From JBBQVS01 sp963792705 (GTDB lineage: Bacteria; Chloroflexota; Ktedonobacteria; Ktedonobacterales; Ktedonobacteraceae), in contig CAWBXD010000014.1 of assembly GCA_963792705.1 (NCBI GenBank), positions 620,001-684,000 on the forward strand: a stretch of DNA of 64,000 bases, written 5' to 3'. Under the pieces are notes generated by a model. The model was given only the letters and a program-made list of their open reading frames with translations. It did no database searches and was not told where the DNA came from. Positions 27,618-36,710 of the stretch are shown here, one piece after another (the first letter of the stretch is position 1; each line of letters begins with the position of its first letter). The position numbers and the translations under genes are program-made.

Positions 27618-28235
27618 ATGGATAAAATAGACTACAAAAAGACGCTGGACTGCTATCAGGCAAAGCACAATACGTTTCGCATTGTTGATGTGCCCAAAAT
27701 GCAATACCTTATGATTGACGGACACGATGACCCGAATACAAGCAAAGTGTTTAGCGATGCGATATCAGCATTATATCCAGTTGCCTATAAGCTCAAGTTC
27801 GCAAGTAAACTGGAGCTTGGCAAAGACTACACGGTTATGCCGCTTGAGGGACTGTGGTGGTCGGACAATATGGAAACATTCACTTCGGCACGGGACAAGT
27901 CCCAATGGGATTGGACGCTGATGATTATGCAGCCTGATTGGATCACACAAGAGATGTTCAAGACAGCGGTGCAAAAAGTAGCAGAGAAAGACCCGAAAGC
28001 CTGTTTGGCTCGTGTGCGGCTTGAAGCACTTGATGAGGGCAAATGTGTACAAACGCTGCACATTGGCTCATACGACGACGAAGCCGACACTCTGGCAAAA
28101 ATACACCACGAGTTTATCCCAGCGAATCACCTCAAAATGGTCAAAAAGCACCACGAAATCTACTTCAGCGACTTTCGCAAGGTAGCTCCCAACAAACTAC
28201 GCACTCTCTTGCGTCAGCCTGTTGTAAACGCATAA
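27618..28235 (+). CDS. GyrI-like small-molecule-binding domain protein
   Basis: 205 residues from ATG 27618 (preferred over earlier in-frame codons because the family starts at MDKIDYKKTL). KLDCYQ-like start, VDVPKMQYLMIDGHDDPN, LEGLWWSD and LHIGSYDDEADTLAKIHHEF are typical of the stand-alone GyrI-like/effector-binding family (TIGR-type YhjD/SbmC relatives). Such proteins bind small toxic molecules and may hydrolyse or sequester them in the cytoplasm. Intact, surrounded by mobile DNA. Confidence 0.85.
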   Translation: MDKIDYKKTLDCYQAKHNTFRIVDVPKMQYLMIDGHDDPNTSKVFSDAISALYPVAYKLKFASKLELGKDYTVMPLEGLWWSDNMETFTSARDKSQWDWTLMIMQPDWITQEMFKTAVQKVAEKDPKACLARVRLEALDEGKCVQTLHIGSYDDEADTLAKIHHEFIPANHLKMVKKHHEIYFSDFRKVAPNKLRTLLRQPVVNA

Positions 28236-28399
28236 CGTTATAATAGGCAATAAAAAAATAGGCATTTCTGCCCACGGTAGAACTCCATTAGAATATTGTT
28301 TCGGCTCTTTTCTCGCTAAACGGTCGTTTTCACGGGCCATCATCTTTTCCTAAATTACTGAAGAGCTTATCACCAAAGCTGTGTCAGAGCAAGGGTATG
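28236..28399. other. Short intergenic stretch before MITE copy 1
   Basis: No gene seen. AT-rich first half, then sequence leading into the 131-bp repeat. Confidence 0.4.
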
Positions 28400-28530
28400 G
28401 CTCATACGCACCCTCGCTGATAGCAGGGGTAAACTTTCTACATGAGAAGCTCTTAATCTATCCCAAGAATTACTTCGCTCTTTGAGGAAACACTCATGAA
28501 TACGTATGATCAGCGAGGGTGCATATGAGC
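28400..28530. mobile_element. 131-bp MITE-like element, copy 1
   Basis: Ends with terminal inverted repeats of about 22 bp (28400-28421 against 28530-28509; core GCACCCTCGCTGAT, one mismatch). No coding capacity. A second copy of exactly the same length lies at 30551-30681 in the same orientation, with shared internal blocks (ATGAGAAGCTCT and GAAACACTCATGAATACGTAT). Confidence 0.85.
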
Positions 28531-28553
28531 TATCAGAATGTTGGGATGTACAG
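28531..28553. repeat. 23-bp inverted flank, left copy
   Basis: Matches the reverse complement of 30528-30550 at 22 of 23 bases (core AGAATGTTGGGATGTACA). It adjoins the inner end of MITE copy 1, so together with the MITE ends a 45-bp inverted repeat bounds the 2-kb hydrolase segment. Confidence 0.8.
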
Positions 28554-28584
28554 CCGAGGCTGTCTCGCATCATGCGTTACACTC

Positions 28585-28654
28585 GTGGTGAGTCCACGCT
28601 GGCGAACTAAACAGACCTTTTGTGCTCAATGGTTTGCCGGCGTGGACTCACCAC
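28585..28654. repeat. Inverted repeat with 23-bp arms
   Basis: Arms 28585-28607 and 28632-28654 match at 21 of 23 bases (core GTGGTGAGTCCACGC) around a 24-base loop. No gene ends here, and no T-run follows, so a palindromic repeat rather than a terminator is favoured. Confidence 0.65.
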
Positions 28655-29020
28655 ATACGTAGGGATGTTATGAGAAAGTCTCTTACAGCCAGGCACAGAC
28701 GAGCCTGCTAAAGCTATTACATACGCAACTCACGGTCGTTCTCACGCTTTTTCTCACGCTGTCCCAGTACCATAGAAAGGAGAGTGGGAAGAGGTGTCCA
28801 TACACCGTTTCCCTTCACGAAGAGTACTCCATTTTTTCGTGGGGAACCCAGAAGACGCTCTTTCAGAAACAGCGTAGCTTCCGTGGTCCGCAACGCTTTG
28901 TGAACAGCCGTGGAGCAAGACAGGAAATAAATAGTCGCGACAGGACGTGGATATACTTCACTTCTGGTATGAAAACGGGGACAGTATGAAGAACTGGAGC
29001 AAGAGATCAGGAACCTTCCC
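28655..29020. other. Intergenic region inside the repeat-bounded segment
   Basis: 366 bases. Minus-strand frames exist but none resembles a known family. Nothing supported. Confidence 0.4.
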
Positions 29021-29614
29021 ATGCACATAGGAGGATATTGTTTCCTACAAAGGAAAAAGAACGCGTCGTTGAACGTCTCTCTTTCCAGAAAGCGAGAACA
29101 GTGGTTTGCAGATCAACACCAGGTGCAGGAACAGCAGCAGGCCATTCTCGACAGGCAGAAAATGTGGTTGGAGGAACAACAAGCTCTGCTTGGGCAACAG
29201 CACTCCTGGATGCGGGAGCAACTCGCCGTTCTGACCTTCCCGCGTCTGCCACTTCAGCGACAAGCACAAGCTCTCGTCTCTCAACAAGAGTTGATTGACC
29301 AGCAACGACGCTGGTTACATGAGCAGCAAGGGTTGCTCGATCAACACCACGACATGTGCTTCAGAAGCAACAAGGTCTTCTTGAGCGGGCAGAGTGACGT
29401 CTTTCTGATTAGGGGTCCTCCAATTCAAGTGCTCCCCACGGCTCATCAGTACGTGCAAGGACCAGTTCAACGCCGACTAATTGTCCTTCTTAAGGTCTTC
29501 GCTGTGGCAGCTTTGCATCACAGCTTTTCAGAGACGAGGAACAGCACCGTATGGGAAGGGAAAATCGCAGTGATTGACCCAACCCAATCAACACCACAAA
29601 GGAGTACACAATGA
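29021..29614 (+). CDS. Gln-rich coiled-coil hypothetical protein
   Basis: 197 residues at most. Residues about 25-110 form a Gln/Glu/Trp-rich coiled coil with two similar units (RQKMWLEEQQALLGQQHSW and QQRRWLHEQQGLLDQHHD). The C-terminal third has low resemblance to anything and may be out of frame or decayed. Its stop overlaps the ATG of the hydrolase at 29611. Not recognised; possibly a fragment of a longer coiled-coil protein. There is no convincing ribosome site at the first ATG. Confidence 0.35.
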   Translation: MHIGGYCFLQRKKNASLNVSLSRKREQWFADQHQVQEQQQAILDRQKMWLEEQQALLGQQHSWMREQLAVLTFPRLPLQRQAQALVSQQELIDQQRRWLHEQQGLLDQHHDMCFRSNKVFLSGQSDVFLIRGPPIQVLPTAHQYVQGPVQRRLIVLLKVFAVAALHHSFSETRNSTVWEGKIAVIDPTQSTPQRSTQ

Positions 29615-30510
29615 CAGTGTTTACGAACCATGAACAGCAAGAAATCGACCGTGCGAACGCGGAGGGGAAGCAGCCTGTTGTCTTCGTACACGGCCTCTAT
29701 CTCCTCGCATCCAGTTGGGACAACTGGCGCACACTGTTTGAAGAGCGTGGCTATACGACGCTTGCCCCTGGCTGGCCCGACGACCCAGAGGCCGTCGCAG
29801 TCGGCAATGACGACCCAGAGGTTTTTGCCAATAAGCGGATTGCGCAGGTCACGCAACACTATGCTGAGGCCATCCAGCAACTCAAGAGGAAACCAGTCGT
29901 TATTGGTCATTCCTTCGGTGGCCTTATCGCGCAACAACTGGCCGATGAGGGCTTCTCCGCCGTGACGGTGGCCATTGATCCCGTCGGGTTTCGTGGTGTG
30001 CTACCGCTCCCTCTCGCCGAACTCAAGTCCGGTGCGCCCGTGCTGAGCAATCCCGCCAACTATCACCGGGCTGTCTCATTGACCTTTGAGCAGTTCCGTT
30101 ATGGTTTTGTCAATATGCTGGAGGAAGAGGAAGCTCACGCGTTGTACGAAAAGTTTGCGGTCCCCGGTTCCGGCGTGACTGTCTTCCAGGCTGCCGCCGC
30201 CAATCTCAATCCGTGGACGGAAGACCAGATCAACACGAAGAACCCCGCGCGTGGACCGCTCTTGCTCATCGCAGGTGAGAAAGACCATACGGTCCCGATG
30301 ACGGTTGTCAAAGCGGCTTACACGTTGCAGAAAAAGAGTTCTGCCGTGACGGAGTTTCACGAGATGCCCAATCGCGGACACTCGCTGACCATCGACCACG
30401 GATGGCGTGAGGTGGCCGAGACCGCGCTCACGTTCATCACACAACAGGAAAAAGAGAGAGGAGAAAGATCACAACAAGAGAAGCCAGGACTATCTCCCGT
30501 CATCGGGTGA
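29611..30510 (+). CDS. Alpha/beta hydrolase
   Basis: 299 residues. Oxyanion-hole VVFVHGLYLLASSWDNW, nucleophile GHSFGG near residue 100, acid in GEKDHTVP, and His in NRGHSLTID: a complete Ser-Asp-His triad. Cytoplasmic esterase or lactonase; substrate unknown. RBS AAAGGAG lies 8 bases before the ATG. The last 30 residues (TQQEKERGERSQQEK) are a charged tail. It is the only intact gene in the segment bounded by MITE copies and inverted flanks, so it may be a passenger. Confidence 0.88.
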   Translation: MTVFTNHEQQEIDRANAEGKQPVVFVHGLYLLASSWDNWRTLFEERGYTTLAPGWPDDPEAVAVGNDDPEVFANKRIAQVTQHYAEAIQQLKRKPVVIGHSFGGLIAQQLADEGFSAVTVAIDPVGFRGVLPLPLAELKSGAPVLSNPANYHRAVSLTFEQFRYGFVNMLEEEEAHALYEKFAVPGSGVTVFQAAAANLNPWTEDQINTKNPARGPLLLIAGEKDHTVPMTVVKAAYTLQKKSSAVTEFHEMPNRGHSLTIDHGWREVAETALTFITQQEKERGERSQQEKPGLSPVIG

Positions 30511-30527
30511 GTTTGCTCTGCGTGTCT

Positions 30528-30550
30528 CTGTACATCCCAACATTCTAATA
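30528..30550. repeat. 23-bp inverted flank, right copy
   Basis: Reverse complement of 28531-28553 at 22 of 23 bases; adjoins the left end of MITE copy 2. Confidence 0.8.
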
Positions 30551-30681
30551 GCTCATACACACCCTCGCTGAGAGCAGGGAGAAACGCTGAAAATGAGAAG
30601 CTCTCACTCTGCTCCTCAAGTCACTCTGCTCTTTGACGAAACACTCATGAATACGTATAATCAGCGAGGGTGCGTATGAGC
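30551..30681. mobile_element. 131-bp MITE-like element, copy 2
   Basis: Same length and orientation as 28400-28530. Terminal inverted repeats (30551-30571 and 30681-30661; core CACCCTCGCTGA). Internal sequence is diverged but recognisable. No obvious target-site duplication around either copy. Confidence 0.85.
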
Positions 30682-30969
30682 CAAGATACGTGTCGAAAGC
30701 AGACTCTTGGTCCATATTACTGCTAGTTTGACGTCTATTCTTGCCAAATTTGGCGAGTTTCCCCAATCTTTTAGCAGGATCGACGGGTTTTCTCCACTCG
30801 CTTAAAATTAGCGAGTTTTTGAGTCAATCTGTGTTTCGGGCGAAGTTGTTTGTCAGGAAAATCAGTATTGACTCATCTATTTAAGCTCAAGGGACTGACG
30901 AGTTTACGCGTCGGAAGTGGCGAATAATTGAGTCAAACTACAAATAGACTAGTCTTTGATGATACATAA
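30682..30969. other. AT-rich stretch before a transposase remnant
   Basis: 288 bases with no gene. Several TGAGTCAA-like octamers and small GCGAGTTT repeats occur, which could be degenerate ends of the neighbouring transposon. Confidence 0.4.
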
Positions 30970-31711
30970 TCTACTCAGCTATTCGGCTGCACGGTGCGCC
31001 AGAAGCCTTAGTGAGCGATAACGGGTCAATCTTCAAAGCGAAGCAAGCCATGAAAATTTACGAATCGCTCGATATTCGCAAGGAGTTCATCGCCAAACGG
31101 CAGCCGTGGATGAGTTTTATCGAGACGACGTTTAATATACAAAGACGCATGGGAGACTATCACTTCAAAAAAAGCGCGAACCTGGGAAGAAATGCGTGTC
31201 GAGCATGACCGCTGGGTTGCCGATTACAACTATCAAGTCCCACTACGCGCATCGTCATCGTGAAGACAATCGGCACTCTCCAGCAGAAGTTCTCGGCTGG
31301 GTGCAAGGGAAAGTATGGCGACCGGAGCAACTCGATCATATTTTTTACTAGACGCGCTTTGTCCGCCAATTAAACCTGCATGGGTATTTCAGGTTTCGGC
31401 ACTGGAAACTCTACGGCGAGCTTGGTCTTGCGAAGCGGAAGGCAACAATTTGGCTTTCCAAAGAGCATTTGACAGTGGAATATGGAGATGAACCGGTCTC
31501 TCAGTATGCGGTACAGTACTAACCCGACGAAAAGCATTTGCGTAATATTAAAGAACCTTACCATTTTGAAACACGATATCGGTCATCTCAACTTTGGTTG
31601 TGGCAGCAGGGAGAGGTCGAATGGCATATGGTCCGACGTCTCCCTGATTACGTCCCTCGGAAAAAGCGTATTGCTCATGAAGGAATGTATCAAGCAACGC
31701 TCTTTCCTTAA
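30970..31711 (+). pseudogene. C-terminal half of an rve/DDE transposase, decayed
   Basis: Starts in mid-domain with SAIRLHGAPEALVSDNGSIFKA (second catalytic Asp in SDNGS), continues PWMSFIETTFNIQRRMGDYHF with the catalytic Glu, then loses frame near 31185 and 31250. A later frame gives LYGELGLAKRKATIWLSKEHL, an in-frame TAA at 31520, and an end at HEGMYQATLFP (stop 31709-31711). The N-terminal DNA-binding part is missing. Clearly dead. Confidence 0.75.
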
Positions 31712-31729
31712 ATCGAGCAAAAGAAAAAG

Positions 31730-32974
31730 CTACTCTACTTTTCTAATTACTGGATGTGCTAATCCAAGGAGGCAAACACATGCTGTGATTGAACCGGCAA
31801 CAAGAAATACTGTTGCTGGTCCAAAGTGTTGAGTTGCCACCCCTGCGATAGCATAGCCAATTGGCAATGGGACACGAGTACAAAGAAGATCAATGCTTGA
31901 TACGCGTCCGAGTTTGTCACGTGGCACCAACTCCTGTAACGTGTTCGTCCAGATCAGTTCTCCAATCGAACCGAATGCTCCTCCTAGCCCAGCAACACAC
32001 AGAATTACGACGAGTGGAAGTGGTAAACCAAACGCAATTCATACGACACCACTGAGAGCATATGCACCAAAAGCAAGAAAACCACGATGTCGAATACGTG
32101 TTGCATGCCCAAGCCAAATGGCAGCAATGATTGAACCAATTGCAGTCAGAGAGTAGATGAAACCTAATGTGCCCACCCCTGCATGTAACCTTTCTTTCAC
32201 AAGAAACGGCATCGTGACGAAGTAAGGTGCGCTATTGGTTAGCGTCGTCACGGAAGCAACGGCAATATTGACCCAGAGCCAAGGTGAAGCCAAAACGATT
32301 TTGATTCCTTCTTGCATGTCATGAAGGATGTGCTTCTGTTCTCCATCTACCACTGGCGGCTGTGAGGAACGAACAAGAGGCACAACACATGCTGCTGAGA
32401 TAAAAAAGGAAAGACCGTCAAGGGCAAACGCAAGTGGTGTTCCTCCAATAAGGACAATGAATGCGCCAAGTCCCGGTCCTAGAATACCTGTAATATTTGC
32501 GCTCATACTTGTGAGGGAGTTTGCGCTCGGTAGCAGGTGCATTGGCGTCATCTCTGGAATTGCTGCGGTGTAGGCTGGTTGAAAGAACGCATCAACGAAA
32601 CCAAACAACAGACTTGCCATATAGATATGCCATACTTGCAAATGCTGTGTGAAGGCAAGCAGTGCTACCACACTCACAACGAGACCACGGAGAACATCCG
32701 AGCTAAGCATGAGTTGCATACGGGGAAAGCGATCTACAACCACTCCACCTAGAAGTAGAAAAAGAACTATTGGAGTGAATGAGAAGATAAACACGGTTGC
32801 CACAATGACTGCCGACCCCGTTTTTTGTAAGACCCACCATGCTAAAGTTACTTGGTAAATTGCATCTCCTAGAAGAGAAATGCTTTGCCCACTCCACAAG
32901 AGAGCGAATGGACGATGGTTTAGTGAAGTAAACAGCCTCATGAGAGATTGTTGCTTCCTCTGATTGCTTGTCAT
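31730..32974 (-). pseudogene. MFS exporter with an in-frame stop codon
   Basis: From ATG 32974 a 12-helix MFS_3-type exporter can be read (ALLWSGQSISLLGDAIYQV, GVVVDRFPR, ILGPGLGAFIV) in one frame to GVV followed by TGA at 32041-32039; the same frame continues directly with IAFGLPLPLVVILCVAGLGG and ELVPRDKLGRVSS to the true end at 31730, about 415 residues. A single nonsense change is the only defect, so this is a young pseudogene, or the first about 310 residues are made alone. Related exporters pump out drugs or secondary metabolites. Confidence 0.82.
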
Positions 32975-33556
32975 AAAAAAAGAACCCTTTCGCGCTAGAA
33001 GTGGGTGTAACTCTCCCAATTGTGTTGTGCTAGACCTGTGGACACACATCCAAGAATAAATGCCCAGTTGGAAACAAGAGAGCTACTACCCCACTCTTTG
33101 TGAAGATAAATGAGACACAAAGAGACATCTGTGCAGAAGGGGGCGAGCGAAGAGAGGGAATACAAAGAGATGTATAAGAGGGAGTGTAAAAACGGAAGAT
33201 ATACTTGAGCTGATGGGGAGGATACTCATCAGTAAAATGACAAACAAGGGATGCTTCAAGAAGAGATGTACAAGAAAGAAAGCATCAATATCGAATAGAC
33301 AGGTGTTTTCTCCAGAAGTGAAGAATGAGATATTTTGTCAGAGCAGCAATACGGCATCTCTCTAAAGTATCGTGTCTGAGATAAGGGTTTGTCAAGATCA
33401 AGAACAAAGAAACAGGGCAAGCAGGCGGTGCCATCCTCATTGCCCAACTACGTCAAGCATCACTTGGCGGGCACTGGAGGGATGTCTCCAATTTGGGTAT
33501 GGTGTGTTAATTGAATAGAGGCAGAAAAGGAAAGACTTTCCCGAAAGGTTTACCGG
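32975..33556. other. Divergent intergenic region
   Basis: About 580 bases between the MFS remnant and the sigma-factor operon. No frame has family resemblance. Purine-rich (GAGA-type) tracts dominate 33110-33290. No confident promoter boxes found. Confidence 0.4.
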
Positions 33557-33583
33557 ATGATGAGTATAGAGGTGAGTTTGCTC

Positions 33584-34168
33584 ATGAATTGGAAGGCTAG
33601 CAAATCGACACGTGAAGGTGAAGAGGTTGGTGGGAAGACTGAGGAAGCCCTCGTCAGGGAAGCCCAGGCAAACCCTCAAGCATTCGATGTGCTCTATCGA
33701 CTATATATTACTCGGATGTATCTGTATATCAGGTCGTGCGTCAAGAGCGACGAAGATGCTTCAGATCTCACTCAGCAGGTTTTTTTGCAAGCATTGCGAG
33801 CCTTACCAGGCTATCAATTTCACGGCGTGGCATTTGCCGCCTGGCTCTTTCGCATCGCTCGCCATCTCGTTATTAATGCTCAAACTCGTCGGCACGACGC
33901 ACTCTGCTGGGATACCTTGCCGGAGGTACTGCATCCTACGGTTGAACATGGTCCTGAAGCAGCCATACTCCAACAGGAAACGCACGATCGCCTCAACGTG
34001 TTACTCGCTGATCTCGATCCTTACAAACGTCATTTGCTTGCTCTCCGCTTCGCAGGAGGGCTGAGCAGTACTGAGATTGCCACGGTCGTTGGTAAAAGTT
34101 CAGCTTCCGTGAAGAAGCAGCTCACGCGCACGCTTCAAACCCTAAAGGAGCAGTTTGATGAACAGTAA
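33584..34168 (+). CDS. ECF-type RNA polymerase sigma factor
   Basis: About 195 residues. Region 2 is LYRLYITRMYLYIRSCVKSDEDASDLTQQVFLQALRAL, including the region 2.2 DLTQQVF core; region 4 is LLALRFAGGLSSTEIATVVGKSSASVKKQLTRTLQTL, a helix-turn-helix for the -35 element. ATG 33584 was preferred because the upstream codons are poorly conserved; 33557 is an alternative. The stop overlaps the next gene by 11 bases, so the two are coupled. It probably directs transcription of this ABC-transporter operon in response to an envelope signal. Confidence 0.88.
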   Translation: MNWKASKSTREGEEVGGKTEEALVREAQANPQAFDVLYRLYITRMYLYIRSCVKSDEDASDLTQQVFLQALRALPGYQFHGVAFAAWLFRIARHLVINAQTRRHDALCWDTLPEVLHPTVEHGPEAAILQQETHDRLNVLLADLDPYKRHLLALRFAGGLSSTEIATVVGKSSASVKKQLTRTLQTLKEQFDEQ

Positions 34169-35033
34169 ACAGGATTTCTTTGAGGAGTATCCCGACCTTC
34201 TCGATACAGCCGATGACCCTCGCTGGCATCGCTTTATCCAGCACCTGGATGCAGTTTATACCACGGCGAAAGTCCCAGCAGGCCTTCAGAATTGGTCTCC
34301 TTCTGCACAGTTGAGCGGCGTGGACCTGATGCAAAGTTCGGCCTCGTTCACGCAGGCTTCGGCGGCTCGCTGGTCACTAAAGCAGGGTGGCCTCCATCTG
34401 TGGCTGGTGTTTGTCAGACAACTGGCCCTCATGCGCAGAAATGGGACGATCGCTCCGACCCTCCTGCTCTTGAGTGTTGGTCTCATCCTTTTTTCCATCG
34501 TCCTGATGCAGAGAAATGGACACGACGCTGTTTTAACCCTGGCCCTGGTCACCACTCTCTCGGCCGTAATGGGAATCGCCTTTAGCTCTGATATGCGACG
34601 TGACAGTGGGCTTGAGATTGTCCTCTCGACAGCGACATCGCTTCGGGTCATTCTCTTGTGCCGCTACTTCGCGGTCATTGGCACTCACGTGCTGTTCTGT
34701 GGATGTGCGTCTGTCATTGCCGCCATCCTCTTGCACCAGGAGATTTCCAGCTTCCTGCAACTCTGGCTGGTCCCGTTGTTCTTCGTATCGGCACTGACCC
34801 TGGTGCTTGTCCCGCTTATGGGAGCGTGGCTCTCGTTTCTGGCAACCGCTTTCTTGGAAGTGATCCAGGGACTGCACCTCGGTCCTGTTGGAGAGATGCA
34901 ACTGATCAATCATGCACTCCTGTCGCAGATGAATCCTTTTTTGCTTGTCTCTCTGGCAGGTGTGTGTTTGATCCTTGGAGTTTGGTATTCTCCCCAGTAC
35001 TTGTTAGGTTTGCAAAATATTGATGAAGTATAA
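34158..35033 (+). CDS. Sigma-coupled multi-pass membrane protein, possible anti-sigma factor
   Basis: Starts at ATG 34158 inside the sigma gene. Residues 1-50 (DFFEEYPDLLDTADDPRWHRFIQHLDAVY) are soluble and resemble the short cytoplasmic heads of anti-sigma proteins, but have no zinc-binding HxxxCxxC. About six hydrophobic helices follow from residue 95 on. Position right after, and overlapping, a sigma gene is the usual place for an anti-sigma factor; equally it may be one permease of the ABC system encoded downstream. Role inferred from context only. Confidence 0.65.
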   Translation: MNSKQDFFEEYPDLLDTADDPRWHRFIQHLDAVYTTAKVPAGLQNWSPSAQLSGVDLMQSSASFTQASAARWSLKQGGLHLWLVFVRQLALMRRNGTIAPTLLLLSVGLILFSIVLMQRNGHDAVLTLALVTTLSAVMGIAFSSDMRRDSGLEIVLSTATSLRVILLCRYFAVIGTHVLFCGCASVIAAILLHQEISSFLQLWLVPLFFVSALTLVLVPLMGAWLSFLATAFLEVIQGLHLGPVGEMQLINHALLSQMNPFLLVSLAGVCLILGVWYSPQYLLGLQNIDEV

Positions 35034-35085
35034 GGAGCTTTGCATGTTTTCCACCACAGATCTCTCGCACGCAGGAGCATAGACG

Positions 35086-35829
35086 ATGACATTTGATCGG
35101 CTACACTATGAGTTCAAATTGGGATGGGCGACGATCATCCTGACTCCTCTCCTGATCCTGGTGGGTACGGTGTTGATTGCCCTTGGACTCCTGGCTTTTC
35201 ACCGGCATATCACGCTGGTGTTCCTTGCCGAACTTGAGGTGTTCCTCCCATTAGCAGCAGGGGTGGCCGTTGGGAGTATCACCGCGCAAGAACCCGCTCT
35301 CGAATTACAATTGACCATGCCAAGCAAATATGCGACGACGGGCCTGCTGCGCATCCTGCTCATTTTCGTCTGGATTGCCTTGCTTGCGTGGCTCTCGCTC
35401 ACGTTTTGCCTGGCCTTCAAGGTTGTGGACGTGCCACAATTTACACACACCTGGCCGCCAATGGTACTCTATCTGGTGCTTCAACTCCTTTGGCTGGCCC
35501 CCCTGGCATGGTTTGTCACTATGGGCTTCTGCTTTGCACAGTTGACCAGGAGTCGAACAACGAGTGGCGCAATCCTTGGTGCTTTCTGGTTGATCGATAT
35601 CCTGTCTTCAGGAGTCATCGTAGAAACATCCTGGCTCAAACCGCTTCTCCTGTTCCCATCAACCTTTTTCATTTATCCCTCCATCACAACCACATCATTG
35701 ACCCTTTACGTGACCTATTGGTATACCACCCGTTGGGAAGTCCTGGCAACGGCAATCGTCTTCTTTCCGCTTGGCTGGCTGTTCTTACGCAACCCGGAGC
35801 ACTTATTACAAGGAGCAAGTGAAGAATAA
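35086..35829 (+). CDS. ABC-2-like integral membrane protein
   Basis: 247 residues with six predicted membrane segments (TIILTPLLILVGTVLIALGLL near the N-terminus, further ones at about 60, 90, 125, 170 and 220). No soluble domain. Its last base overlaps the next gene (TAATG), which indicates tight coupling. Likely a permease half of the ABC transporter whose ATPase is at 36711. Confidence 0.75.
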   Translation: MTFDRLHYEFKLGWATIILTPLLILVGTVLIALGLLAFHRHITLVFLAELEVFLPLAAGVAVGSITAQEPALELQLTMPSKYATTGLLRILLIFVWIALLAWLSLTFCLAFKVVDVPQFTHTWPPMVLYLVLQLLWLAPLAWFVTMGFCFAQLTRSRTTSGAILGAFWLIDILSSGVIVETSWLKPLLLFPSTFFIYPSITTTSLTLYVTYWYTTRWEVLATAIVFFPLGWLFLRNPEHLLQGASEE

Positions 35830-36629
35830 TGCAACAATCATGGTCTGTTTTCTTAGGGGCATCGCGCTACGAATTCCTCATGCAAATTCGTCGCCGCTCT
35901 TTCTGGATCACCTTTGTCTTCCTCGTCGGTCTCTACCTCCTGCTGACATTCAGTCAGACGAACATTCGGGAAGAAGCCATGCATTACCTGACCCAAGCGC
36001 CGTTACTCACGGCTCTGGTGAGCCTGACCTATAATGTGAATCTATACTTTCCCATCGGCGTTGGTCTCCTGCTGGCCGATCGTCTTCCCAGAGATCGACG
36101 GACCAAAGTGGATGAACTCCTCACGGCGCTGCCAGGGCCTCTGGGTGCACGCTTATTCGGGAAATATATGGGGAGCATGCTTGCGACCCTGCTCCCCATC
36201 TTTCTGTTCTATTGTATCAGTGTGGGGATTATTGCCTCCACTCGGCACGATCTGCTGGCCCTTCCCCTAGGTCTTGAAACGTTTCTCGTCATTGTCGTTC
36301 CCGGCATCCTGTTTATCAGCGCCTTCTCAATTGCCTGCCCGGCGATCATCAAAATTCCCCTCTACCAGTTCCTCTTTATTGGCTACTGGCTCTGGGGAGC
36401 CATTCTCTGGTGGCGTCCTGAACTTCCGACGCTTGGACGAACGCTCATCTCACCAGTCGGAGTGTATATGATCCAGGGTATCTATGGCTTTCAGTTTGCC
36501 GGACATGGCGTCAATCTTCCTGCGACTCCCTTGGAAGGCGTGGCAAGCATCCTGGTGCTAATAGGCATTGGCCTTCTGGTGATGGTTGTCCTCGAACGAT
36601 GTATCAAGTGGAACCAGGCTCGTCAATAA
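35829..36629 (+). CDS. ABC-2-like permease subunit
   Basis: 266 residues, six membrane helices. N-terminus SVFLGASRYEFLMQIRRRSFWITFVFLVGLY with Arg-rich cytosolic stretch is typical of ABC-2 permeases. LPRDRRTKVDELLTALP in the first loop matches coupling-helix positions in related transporters. Translationally coupled to the gene before it. Confidence 0.78.
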   Translation: MQQSWSVFLGASRYEFLMQIRRRSFWITFVFLVGLYLLLTFSQTNIREEAMHYLTQAPLLTALVSLTYNVNLYFPIGVGLLLADRLPRDRRTKVDELLTALPGPLGARLFGKYMGSMLATLLPIFLFYCISVGIIASTRHDLLALPLGLETFLVIVVPGILFISAFSIACPAIIKIPLYQFLFIGYWLWGAILWWRPELPTLGRTLISPVGVYMIQGIYGFQFAGHGVNLPATPLEGVASILVLIGIGLLVMVVLERCIKWNQARQ

Positions 36630-36710
36630 AAATCGAGCAGGCAGAAGCGGAGACTTTCCATCCATACACATTGATCACATTTTCACGAGAAGCAAAAGGA
36701 GAAATACACG

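Noticed and set aside
30770..30960. TGAGTCAA-like octamers as regulatory repeats
   Set aside because: Irregular spacing, next to a transposase remnant; more likely decayed transposon sequence.
32039..32041. TGA as selenocysteine codon in the MFS gene
   Set aside because: MFS transporters are not selenoproteins and no downstream SECIS-like hairpin is evident; nonsense mutation is simpler.
33256..33447. Minus-strand short frame in the gap before the sigma gene
   Set aside because: No family resemblance and no ribosome site.
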